A program made the translations under genes and the position numbers. A stretch of DNA of 64,000 nucleotides from Ashinkailepas kermadecensis. Taxonomy: Eukaryota > Arthropoda > Thecostraca > Neolepadidae. Every line of letters begins with the position of its first letter. Within the stretch, counting starts at the first letter, position 1. Below, piece by piece: positions 33,241 to 43,399 of this stretch. The DNA lies in the NCBI GenBank assembly GCA_034440615.1, contig JAOTOM010005099.1, positions 662,501 through 726,500 of the forward strand, given 5' to 3'. The notes beneath the pieces were generated by a model that had not been told where the DNA came from, did not search any database, and saw only the letters and a program-made list of their open reading frames with translations.

Positions 33241-35030
33241 AGCTAGGTCGCTGAAATGTTAGTGTGGGAAAGTGTGTTCTAATTCGCATTCTGCTATGAG
33301 ACACCTATCTGCATATGCACATATATATATATATATATATAACAAGAACACTGTCCTGAGTATGTTGTACATGAGCGTGTGCCCTTTCAAGCAGACCAGT
33401 TTAATTGTTTTCGCATGTATTCATTCATGCTAAAGCGCATGTGCCGGCGTGTCAAGCCCGCGCTTTCTGCCCTTGCATTAATACTAGAAGAGCGCGAGAA
33501 GGTTGTTTGCATGGTGGGGCGTTTTACCGAGCTTCCCCTAATGCATGGTATTATAGTTTTTAAGCGATTATATTACTCAGACTTGAACGGTTATGGTTGT
33601 TGATGCAATACAACTCATATTTTATGTTCTGAGTGTGTACTACATCATTGGCGTTGAAAGAACGTGGAACGATGGACAAAGACAAGAGAAGCTGTTGCTT
33701 CAGTTCAACGAATCCAAGTCGCGTTGTGGATAGGCAAAATAATTATCTCCGTGAGATAGTACGATTTTGGTTTCGCTGTTGACTGGTATTCGTAGAAACT
33801 ATCCACATTTCCAGTCACACTCGCGATCATATCGATTCGAAGTTCAGCCATGCACAATTAAAAGTTGTTATTGGCTTGGTTAGTGCTTCCGTTCATGGCG
33901 TCGGTGCTGACTGTTCAGATGCCTCATTTCACTCTTATATTAAATGTTGATGGTGTGCTGTATTATTTATTTACAAAGCCCAGCTGTTTGGTCGAGTTGC
34001 GGCATGGCCTTCACCAGAGATGATGCCCCCTTGAGACCAAATGACTAAGGACATAAACACATCACAAAAAGCAAAACAAAAGCAGTGTCAGTATTAGTAA
34101 CATTGCCGTAGTTACGCTCCAGTTACAGCCGAAAAGCAGACGTAGAAATATGCAGGCAGATGATTCGAAAGTGCTGTCAGACACCGACACTGAACTGGTG
34201 ATACGGTCGTTCTGCGGGCACTGGTTCAGCATTTGAGGACGTGACAGGTCACAGGTATGATGACAGTTATCTGGATTGCATAGGTCAGCACCGCCACCCA
34301 GGGATGTAGGCTTCGTGATCATGTCTGCATGATGAGGACTGGTCAGCGAGGCAGTGGCCAAGGTGGATGGTACCTGTAACACAATACCAACCAATCAAAT
34401 ACACCCACATGCAGCTCATAGCATCTGGGTGAGGCCCGCATGCTCATTGTACATGCAGGTTTAAATGGCAGGTGCTAGATGTGCGACATTTATCTTCTCC
34501 AAGGGACGGAACAGTCAATTACTTCGCATTTACCTTTGTACCTTTGCACGCATCACGGTCGGCCATCATACACATTGAGGAAAACCACAGCCATCAAGCA
34601 CCCGGCATGCACAGGTGAAACAAACACGTCCAAGTATAACATGCAATGTAGGTCTTTGATAGGGCGGTGCACAGGTGTGCTTCCGCCATGTGTGGCCAGA
34701 TTAATGTGAAGAAGTACCGAACAATGGAATTGCCTGTTTCATTTCAAGCACCGCGCTACATTCATGAACTCAATAAAGAAAGGAAGAAGCAAAATGAGAA
34801 GCATGTGAAGGTACTGACCCCAAAAATGTGGTTCAGGAAGAGTGGGCGCAACATACAATTTGTCCAAATTTGTATGATTATGTTTGCCACTCTGGCCATG
34901 TGTTTATTTTATTAGTATGATGGCGCAATCTGGGTTTTCATCATGATGCATCTATTCAGCGTTTTTCATCTTTGACTATCTCAGTGATTTTGTTTTTCAT
35001 CCGCACAGGTATTGAAAAAGTAATTTTAAG
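33241..35030. other. No recognisable gene; AT microsatellite
   Basis: An (AT)n tract of about 22 bp lies at about 33321-33342. Short ORFs lack domains. Confidence 0.5.
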
Positions 35031-35162
35031 ACACTGCAGCACACTGTATTCGACACTATATGACACACCAGCACACTGTACGACATACCAGCACACTGTA
35101 CTCGACACTCCGACACACCAGCACACTGTACTCGACACTGTACGACACAGCAGACACTGCAC
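35031..35162 (+). repeat. 32-bp minisatellite, second block
   Basis: These are the same units as at 28345-28893. The left-edge variant (TATTCGACACTATATGACAC followed by ACCAGCAC) equals the right-edge variant of the first block. Confidence 0.88.
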
Positions 35163-36022
35163 GCACGCTGTTTTCCCCAACCAACTTACCAACGTATTTG
35201 ATTCTTTCACCTTAAACTCGGGAAATAACACCAGCGTTGTGGGGGAAAAAATGTATCGCAATACATTACAATAAGCATATCCCATCAATGCAGAGGTCAC
35301 GACGCACCCCACATACCCTGCTCCCACCAGGTGCGGATGGGCTACATACAAGCACTGACCACGCGTGGCCGGAGTCGTACCTATGGCCATCGGAGCCAGG
35401 CGAGCCATCGGAGCCAGGTACTGAAGCCAGCCTCCCACCCTCACACTTGCAGCGTCCCTAAGGACGCGTCATACTGGCGCATACAGGTACACTTCTGTTG
35501 CCAAAATGGATTAAACATGGTGCAACCAGCACAGCAATACAACACCTTCAGAGCATTGCTACCTGAATTTGAACCTCGCACCAAACATTAAAAAAGCATC
35601 TTGAAGTCCATTGTGGACCTGGGTGTGAAAATGCAGTGTTGAACATGCTGTGAATTGGGAAGTAAAGCAGAAAAATAGACTACAGGATTTCTAAACAATG
35701 TTGTTGTGGACAAGATTCCATGCACCATAAAATTGATGGTGGAGGCAAACATTCAAAGTATAATCCTTAAATGTTTTCAGATTCATTGTTATTTTGAGAA
35801 AAATGTATGAAACGATGGGAGTAGAAAAGCATTGGTATTGGGATATGTGATGAAAAATTACTTCTAGCTGGAAGCCACTTCCTAAGCTAAGTCATGGAAT
35901 TTGGGATATTACACATTGAAAACATGGTAATGTCCGACACGAGACGGCCGAGGAGACGAAAAGAGAGGCGACAAGTGCGCGGCTCGACCAGCTGGTCGAG
36001 GTGCGCGCGACGCTCGGCAGCT

Positions 36023-37822
36023 GCCAGGCCGTGTTGAGTGGCAGCGGCGACAGCTACTGCCAGGCCGTGTTGAGTGGCAGAGGCGATGGCTACTGCCAGG
36101 CTATGTTGAGTGGCAGAGGCGATGGCTACTGCCAGGCTATGTTGAGTGGCAGAGGCGACAGCTACTGCCAGGCTATGTTGAGTGGCAGAGGCGATGGCTA
36201 CTGCCAGGCCGTGTTGAGTGGCAGAGGCGATAGCTACTGCCAGGCTATGTTGAGTGGCAGAGGCGATGGCTACTGCCAGGCTATGTTGAGTGGCAGCGGC
36301 GACAGCTACTGCCAGGCCGTGTTGAGTGGCAGCGGCGACAGCTACTGCCAGGCCGTGTTGAGTGGCAGAGGCGATGGCTACTGCCAGGCCATGTTGAGTG
36401 GCAGAGGCGACAGCTACTGCCAGGCTATGTTGAGTGGCAGAGGCGATAGCTACTGCCAGGCCGTGTTGAGTGGCAGAGGCGATAGCTACTGCCAGGCCGT
36501 GTTGAGTGGCAGAGGCGACGGCTACTGCCAGGCTATGTTGAGTGGCAGAGGCGATAGCTACTGCCAGGCCATGTTGAGTGGCAGAGGCGATAGCTACTGC
36601 CAGGCCGTGTTGAGTGGCAGAGGCGATAGCTACTGCCAGGCCGTGTTGAGTGGCAGAGGCGATAGCTACTGCCAGGCCGTGTTGAGTGGCAGAGGCGATA
36701 GCTACTGCCAGGCTATGTTGAGTGGCAGAGGCGATAGCTACTGCCAGGCCGTGTTGAGTGGCAGAGGCGATAGCTACTGCCAGGCCGTGTTGAGTGGCAG
36801 CGGCGACAGCTACTGCCAGGCCGTGTTGAGTGGCAGAGGCGATAGCTACTGCCAGGCTATGTTGAGTGGCAGCGGCGACAGCTACTGCCAGGCTATGTTG
36901 AGTGGCAGAGGCGATAGCTACTGCCAGGCTATGTTGAGTGGCAGAGGCGATAGCTACTGCCAGGCTATGTTGAGTGGCAGCGGCGACAGCTACTGCCAGG
37001 CCGTGTTGAGTGGCAGAGGCGACAGCTACTGCCAGGCTATGTTGAGTGGCAGCGGCGATAGCTACTGCCAGGCCGTGTTGAGTGGCAGAGGCGACAGCTA
37101 CTGCCAGGCTATGTTGAGTGGCAGAGGCGACAGCTACTGCCAGGCCGTGTTGAGTGGCAGAGGCGATAGCTACTGCCAGGCTATGTTGAGTGGCAGAGGC
37201 GACGGCTACTGCCAGGCCGTGTTGAGTGGCAGAGGCGATAGCTACTGCCAGGCCGTGTTGAGTGGCAGAGGCGATAGCTACTGCCAGGCTATGTTGAGTG
37301 GCAGAGGCGATAGCTACTGCCAGGCTATGTTGAGTGGCAGCGGCGACAGCTACTGCCAGGCCGTGTTGAGTGGCAGCGGCGACAGCTACTGCCAGGCCGT
37401 GTTGAGTGGCAGAGGCGATAGCTACTGCCAGGCTATGTTGAGTGGCAGCGGCGACAGCTACTGCCAGGCTATGTTGAGTGGCAGAAGCGACAGCTACTGC
37501 CAGGCTATGTTGAGTGGCAGAGGCGATAGCTACTGCCAGGCTATGTTGAGTGGCAGCGGCGATGGCTACTGCCAGGCCGTGTTGAGTGGCAGAGGCGATA
37601 GCTACTGCCAGGCCGTGTTGAGTGGCAGCGGCGACAGCTACTGCCAGGCCGTGTTGAGTGGCAGAGGCGATAGCTACTGCCAGGCCGTGTTGATTGGCAG
37701 AAGCGACGGCTACTGCCAGGCCGTGTTGAGTGGCAGAAGCGACGGCTACTGCCAGGCTATGTTGAGTGGCAGAGGCGATGGCTACTGCCAGGCTATGTTG
37801 AGTGGCAGTGGCGACGGCTTGC
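36023..37822 (-). repeat. 36-bp minisatellite, 50 units in perfect register
   Basis: On the plus strand the unit is GCCAGGCCGTGTTGAGTGGC followed by AGAGGCGATAGCTACT. Landmark positions 36023 and 37787 differ by exactly 49 x 36, so no indel has survived in 1.8 kb. Units vary at a few sites (GCCGTG/GCTATG, AGA/AGC, GAT/GAC, AGC/GGC). The array is open on both strands. The minus frame reads a 12-residue unit of the type ATQHSLAVAIAS and extends from 37905 to 35887. The plus frame reads a unit with SGRGDSYCQ. It begins inside the last codons of the C2H2 exon. Confidence 0.95.
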
Positions 37823-39140
37823 CGCTGTCCAACTGGTCGAGATGAGCCTTCATGTGGTGGTCGAGCGACTGCTTGGTGGAGACGTCTGCAACACAGAGCG
37901 GACACCGCAGCAGACCATGCAGCGGCTGCAGCTCGTGCAGCTCCTGTAACCGATCGACGGCCGGCTCCGTCACTGCATCGGTGGGTGGTGGCTCAGACAC
38001 TGTCATTGCATCGGTGGGTGGTGACCCCGTCACCTTCACTGCACTGGCAGGTGGTGGTTCCGTTACTGCTATTACACTGGTGGGCGGTGGATCAGTCACT
38101 GTCACCGCACCGGCGCAAAGTCGTCCAACGGCCACCGGCCCCACGTCCGTCGATGCGGCATCGACCGCATCGGCCGCAGCCCCGTGCGTCTTCAGGTGTC
38201 GCTTCAGCGGGGTGGCCTGCGCGAACGCTCGCGGGCACAGGCGGCAGCGGTATGGTCGCTCGCCCGTGTGTCGGCGCGCGTGCGTGGTGAGCGTCGACTG
38301 CAGAGCGAAGCAGCGGCCGCACTCGGCGCAGCTGAACGGCCGCTCGCCGGTGTGCACGCGCAGGTGGTCGCGCAGCGCGGCCGCCGCGCCGAACGTGCGC
38401 CGGCAGTGCGCGCAGGCCAGCGGCTGCGGCGCCGCGTGGCGCAGCTGGTGCCGGCGCAGCGCCGACGCGCGCGTCACCTGCACGCCGCACTGGTCGCAGC
38501 AGAACGGCTTGGTGCCGTGCGTGCGCAGGTGGTCGCGCAGCAACGCCGCGTCGGCAAAGCGGCGGCCGCAGCGGTCGCAGCGCTGCGCGTCGGCGGCGTG
38601 CCGGCGCGCGTGGTGGTTGAGGCTGCTGGCGCTGGCGAACGTGCGGGCGCACTGCGCGCACCCGAACGGCTTCTCGCCGGTGTGGGCGCGCTGGTGGATG
38701 ACCAGGTCGCTGCGCTTGCGGAAGCCCTTGTGGCAGTGGCCGCAGCGCACCGGCCGCGGCGCGTCGCGGTGTGACTTCTGGTGCGCCGTCAGCGCGGCCG
38801 ACGAGGCGGCCGCGAAGCCGCAGTGGCACGCGAACGGCCGCTCGCCCGAGTGGCGTCGCAGGTGCGTCTGCAGGTAGCAGCGGCGCACGAAGCCGCGCGC
38901 GCAGAGCGGACAGACGAACGGCCGGTCGGTGAGGTGCGACATCACGTGTCGCACGGCCGTGGTGCGGTCGCGCAGCCGCCGCTCGCACAGTCGACACTGG
39001 TAGGGCCGCTCGTGGCCGCCGTCCACCACCAGACACTGCAGACTACGCCGGCGCACCTCCGCCTGGTGACTGTCGCCGCCCGTCTCGCCGTCACCGTCTG
39101 CAGTCGCTGGCGCTGTCCGCAGCTCTCCATCTGGGTGGTC
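37782..39140 (-). CDS. C2H2 zinc-finger protein, terminal exon (11 fingers)
   Basis: Minus-strand exon of a nuclear, probably DNA-binding C2H2 protein. Ten fingers lie in tandem from about 39004 to 38190, with TGEKPF/TGERPF-type linkers at several junctions, and one separate finger (CPLCVADVSTKQSLDHHMKAH) sits at about 37911-37850. Finger 3 is irregular, with only one residue between its cysteines (FACHCGF). Between finger 10 and finger 11 lies a linker with about four 14-residue repeats of the type AVTEPPPTDAVTVS. The upstream frame runs into SINE sequence, so I start the exon at a good acceptor, CCTTTTCTCCAG, ending at 39141. The stop lies inside the 36-bp array, whose first unit supplies the last residues. 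A ZAD-like exon on the same strand at 44.5-43.4 kb may be its 5' part. Confidence 0.8.
   Translation of the reverse strand, partial: DHPDGELRTAPATADGDGETGGDSHQAEVRRRSLQCLVVDGGHERPYQCRLCERRLRDRTTAVRHVMSHLTDRPFVCPLCARGFVRRCYLQTHLRRHSGERPFACHCGFAAASSAALTAHQKSHRDAPRPVRCGHCHKGFRKRSDLVIHQRAHTGEKPFGCAQCARTFASASSLNHHARRHAADAQRCDRCGRRFADAALLRDHLRTHGTKPFCCDQCGVQVTRASALRRHQLRHAAPQPLACAHCRRTFGAAAALRDHLRVHTGERPFSCAECGRCFALQSTLTTHARRHTGERPYRCRLCPRAFAQATPLKRHLKTHGAAADAVDAASTDVGPVAVGRLCAGAVTVTDPPPTSVIAVTEPPPASAVKVTGSPPTDAMTVSEPPPTDAVTEPAVDRLQELHELQPLHGLLRCPLCVADVSTKQSLDHHMKAHLDQLDSGKPSPLPLNIAWQ
37950..38110 (-). repeat. 42-bp coding repeat in the zinc-finger linker
   Basis: About four units on the plus strand resemble TGCATCGGTGGGTGGTGG with GTCACTGTC-type spacers. 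They encode 14-residue T/P-rich repeats in the frame of the zinc fingers. Confidence 0.75.
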
Positions 39141-39352
39141 CTGGAGAAAAGGTGTCTGGTCGCAACAAGGGCGGAGGGGGTGTGGCCATGCAGCCAACAC
39201 GGCCGGAGACATACATTTTCTCACCAGGTACTCGAATGCATGCGAAAAACCATGCCCCGCCCCAATAGCACCATGTCGCACTCCCCGACGTCGGAAAACC
39301 AAGATCCTCTGATGGCACGCATTCGATAATCGAGAACGTTTTGCCGCATGTA

Positions 39353-39444
39353 CATGGTTGTTGGTGTTACGACACGTCGACCGTTGAGTCATGTAGCGTC
39401 GCCAATCTCTCACGCCGATTGGTCGCGGGCGAAGAGCAGCGACA
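39353..39444 (-). mobile_element. 5'-truncated copy of the tRNA-Val SINE
   Basis: Only the tail half is present (ACGACACGTCGACCGTTGAG to GGGCGAAGAGCAGCGAC on the plus strand). The tRNA head is missing. The copy lies directly upstream of the C2H2 exon, in what is probably its intron, and extends the open frame artificially. Confidence 0.85.
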
Positions 39445-39713
39445 ACGACGCTAAATTTCCAGGAGCTTTCCAAATTATCTGAAAATTTCAGGTGGCGATT
39501 TGCATCGCGCTTTTCGAGGCATCGCCTGGAAACCAATGTTCAATTTCTGAAGCCTAGTTGGTGCCCAACCGATCACAGCGATGCCAGTGAAATAGCTGCG
39601 TGGTGCTGCTAGCACCGGTCCAATTTCGTCACAGCTGGGAACTACGAACCACGTCCTGATAGCCATGACTTAGGAAGTTTTAAAGATAACAATTTTACCT
39701 CGCAAATCTCCTC

Positions 39714-39896
39714 CATGTGCTTTGTTGGTTGGTTAGTTATTTGTTTTCCGACACGTCGACCGTTGAGTTATGTCGCAATCTCTAGCCGATTGATCGCGGG
39801 CGAAGAGTAGCGACAGGTGAGACTCGAACCCACAATCTTTCGATTGTAGACGAGCATCTTACCCGTAGACCACTCGTCCCCTCACATGTGCTTTGT
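39714..39896 (-). mobile_element. tRNA-Val-derived SINE with 12-bp target duplication
   Basis: The body is 39726-39884 with its tRNA head on the right (minus orientation). CATGTGCTTTGT is duplicated at 39714-39725 and 39885-39896. Two short deletions distinguish it from the 33071 copy. Confidence 0.9.
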
Positions 39897-41684
39897 GAAC
39901 TTGGGCTCCTTTAAAGGCGAATCGTCCTTCCGCTTGTATCTGGCAGCTCCAAACGCTAGTCTTACCCTCGCTAGGCCTATATCCAGATGTTTTACCATGG
40001 CCCAAGAAACCCAGGCTGTCAGCGTAGAGGGGGGGGATGCTGACGTCACCATCCAGGCTCAAGGATGTGAAGAGGACTAGGCCCTAGCCCCTTACAGGCT
40101 AATATTAAATATGCTAACCTCTGGGGAGGGGCAATGGACCAATGCCTCAGTTCTCTTAGATCCGTCACTGTAGACGAGGGTAATATTTGTGGGAAAATAT
40201 AACTGATGATATAGGCTATAACTGATGATACATACATACTTGTTTTAATTTTTTTTAAACCAGTGGTATCCGTACCTTTGCCAGCTCTAATTAGCGATCT
40301 GGTGCAAATGCTTGTGAAGTATGACGATTTGAAGAAATGACATACAAATGTAATGGCAGCCAATCATATATCACACAGCTTCATGACTTTGCCATGAGCT
40401 CTGACCTTGTCCAATCTTTTTGACACGTTTCTATACTGGTGTGGCATGACGTCCACGCGTCAGACAATGCGCCGTTTCTTTCTGCCAAACGCACATAATG
40501 TAATGCAATACAAATTGGAAAAGTTAGAACAAATAATGAAAGATTTCAAAAAGCTGGTAACACGAGGCAATTTTCCTGGGCACAGCGAATAATGAGACAG
40601 ATGTTGTGTTTGCCGAATTTCTCGCCAGCAGAAAGATGTTGATGATGTTGATGAGCAGACGGATACGCTACAACACGCCCAGTCATCACTGCATTATTGA
40701 CAACCAGGGAAACGAGAGGCCACCTGTGGTGCAGCCGGCTCGAGGGAATGTAAACAGGAGCCCACCTCTGCCACAGCCGGCTCGAGCTTCTTGCGTCCGA
40801 CGTTCCTCGTGGATCGCACGGATCTGCTGCCTGAAACAGCGACAGAGCGGGTCAGGTCAGATGCCTGAAACAGCGACAGCGCGGGTCAGGTCAGATGCCT
40901 GAAACAACCTCCGAGAGCAATGTCTCCTGCCTGAAGCAACGGCCGAGGTCGGGTATCCAACCAGAAACAGCAACAGCGAGGGTCACGTCCCTGCCTGAAA
41001 TTGTAACCGAGTGTCAGGTATCCTGCTTGGAACAGCGACAAAGTGTCAGATCCCCTGCCTGGAACAGCGACCGAGGGTGAACGCGAAAATGTGTGCTGAG
41101 TGCGTTCGATTAATCGCTCAGTAGTTTCAGAGATAGCGCCGTCAGCATCTAGGGCTCCACATGCGGCAGCGAGATGGTACACAGAGTTACACGGGCACCA
41201 AGGACAGCAAGTAGCGGACAGCGACTAACGTGCACCATATGTCGATCAGACAGAAGCCAGTCATTCACTGCAATCTCTCGCTGTGCTGATAAAAAAAACT
41301 GCTACGCTACGATTTTATGGCGTTGTATGGGCTACACTGGCTATACAGCGTTCATAATGGCACGAAACGAAAACTGGCCCATGCACCCACATTTTCTGAT
41401 GCTTTCACACTTTTCCATACATGTCGAGGATGTCTCACCGAACCGAGAGGAGGGGGGAGGGGGGGTCTAGGTCCAGAAATTGTCAGATTGAAGAAGGAAA
41501 ACGACAACACCAACAGGTTGCCAAACTAGGAAGGATCCGACTCCAACCCGGCGAAGATATTCAGCCATGGGGCTTCCACGTGCTACCGACTGGTTTGTGA
41601 TGTAGGGTCGCCACAATATCACGCAGAAAGGTCGATGGGAGCAAACCGTACGTGCTGGCAGCCCTCCAAGCCGTAATGCCTCCG
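39897..41684. other. No recognisable gene
   Basis: GC-balanced sequence. A degenerate repeat with CCTGAAACAGCGACAG-like motifs lies at about 40825-41075. No domain is visible. Confidence 0.45.
40825..41080 (+). repeat. Degenerate tandem repeat (CTGCCTGAAACAGCGACAG)
   Basis: CCTGAAACAGCGACAG or CCTGGAACAGCGAC recurs at about 40829, 40862, 40898, 40928, 41024 and 41059 with variable spacing of 30-60 bp. Confidence 0.65.
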
Positions 41685-41925
41685 TTCCGAGGTGGACGCG
41701 ATGGCGCAGTTGAGCAGTCCGGGGCTGAGGTGCTCGTCGCCCAATCGAAAGGCGGTGGGTTCGAGACCAACCTGCCGCCGACCTTTGCTCGCAACTAATC
41801 GGCGTGCGAGATTGGCGACTCCATATCACCAAAGAAGTCGTGGAGTTTAGGGGTGCATCGACTGCAGTGGTCATGCAGCTCGCCAAAGCAGTCGACGTAT
41901 CGAAATTCAACAACCAACCAACACC
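41685..41925 (+). mobile_element. Divergent subfamily copy of the tRNA-derived SINE
   Basis: The head has GCTCGTCGCCCAATCGAAAG and GGTGGGTTCGAGACC (box B). The body has ATCGGCGTGCGAGATTGGCG, which parallels the main SINE family (ATCGGCGTGAGAGATTGGCG). The 3' part differs: it carries GTGCATCGACTGCAGTGGTC and an AACCAACCAAC tail. I could not find a secure target duplication. Confidence 0.7.
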
Positions 41926-42187
41926 ACAGCCGCTACACCACTGCTGTTTTCCGTGGCAAAGCTTGAAAGTAATATTCTTCTTTCCTTAGATTAGACATTG
42001 GACCAATTATTATTCAAATTATTGCGAGCTTGGACCACGAAATTTATCTGATATGCTACCATTTTTGTATCCTTCAAAGGAAGGAAATTGTGGAGGCTTT
42101 CGCACGATTATATATATAGCCCATTGCAACAGATCCGCCGACCACTAATCACGTGATTACGTCATGTCACATGATCTTCGTGGTCCC

Positions 42188-42259
42188 TCGACTTTGGTTG
42201 GTTATTTGGGCTTAGGGGCGCATCGACTGCGATGGTCATACAGCGCCCAATCGACTTTG
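42188..42259 (-). mobile_element. Severely truncated SINE-like insertion with 9-bp target duplication
   Basis: TCGACTTTG is duplicated at 42188-42196 and 42251-42259. The 54-bp insert begins GTTGGTTATTTGGG and contains GGGGCGCATCGACTGCGATG, related to the tail part of the divergent SINE. Confidence 0.65.
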
Positions 42260-43200
42260 AAGATTGGCTGGCGCAGATGGCAATGGTGCAGTAGTACTGA
42301 ACTGAACTGAGCGGTGACACTGAACTGAGCGAGGACACTTTTGGGCAGGAAGAACCGTGGCATGCCATGGTACCTATGCCATCATAAGAATCGGCATCGC
42401 GCATTCGAGCTCAGGCATGTGTTCCATATTCGGCATGAGCCCAGTTTCGGCAAGACCGCAACCAATTTAAGCTGAAACCGCACCAGATCTGAATGCATGT
42501 GTAGCGAAATTTGAAGCGAAGTACTGCAAATTTGAGTCACCAAGGTGCCCACCGTTCCGCTGACATTCGACCAAATCAGATAGTTCAACGAACTGCTGTT
42601 TTTATCCATTCTCACATTGGTACGGCGCCTATCGTGTGCCAGCAGCAGCAGCCCCATGGCCCACCTGGCCTTGCTCGTCTACCAACCCTAATGGTGCCCT
42701 GAACTATTTCCACCATTGTGACGCGTCATTACCAGCACCGGACGAGCGGGGGCAAGAGGCGAGCTATGGATTTTCGACGCTCCAGGGCCCGGTCACCTGA
42801 CCGGGCACCATATCGTGACAGGAATACCTGTGGACCGAGCGCAGCCGCGGGCGCCCTTTTCACAGCACATGGTTACGTGAAGCTTCTATGCTCAATTTTA
42901 GTTGAAGTATCGAATTTCAGAGATAAGCAAAAACCTGTTTTGGAAATTATCTTCCAGTCGCAAAGCAAGCAGCGCCACACAGCCAAATTTACTACTTATC
43001 GCTGATGTTTGGCGTTCCCCTACGCATTTCGGTATTTGGCAGCACTCGCCTCGCCTCGCCAAGACGCCTCGTGGACTCTGTGACTGCCTGAATCGAACAC
43101 CTATCCGTACGATATGGATTACATGAAATTCAGATGGCTGCAGGTTGTCACAGCACCATTAACCTGCTTTAGTTCAAACAGCATTCTACCTGTTTTTTTT
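42260..43200. other. No recognisable gene
   Basis: Mixed-composition sequence without domains. It ends near a poly-G run at about 43221-43239. Confidence 0.45.
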
Positions 43201-43399
43201 TTGCTACCGGGGAGAAAGGTGAGGGGGGGGGGGGGGGGTGATCGAAGGAACGTCAACCCATGACCAGCCGAATGCCGACGATTCACCCCAATGCAGGGAC
43301 ACCCGGGGCAACGGCCGAAGGCCATCAGACAGGGTGCACCTGGACCACACATCAAAGCTGACCTCAGCCGATTGTGCAAAACAGCCAACTCTCAACCGT

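Noticed and set aside
36001..37845. Plus-strand 614-codon frame with repeated SGRGDSYCQ as an adhesive or silk-like protein
   Set aside because: It is one reading of a 36-bp array that is open on both strands. The RGD is a by-product of the unit, unit differences are not biased to synonymous sites in this frame, and there is no signal peptide or non-repeat domain.
38092..39036. Other long frames across the zinc-finger exon
   Set aside because: They are Arg/Ala-rich out-of-frame readings of GC-rich C2H2 sequence. Only one minus frame gives ordered fingers.
39353..39536. N-terminal extension of the zinc-finger frame to 39536
   Set aside because: It is translated SINE sequence with a non-ATG start. 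A splice acceptor at 39141 is a better boundary.
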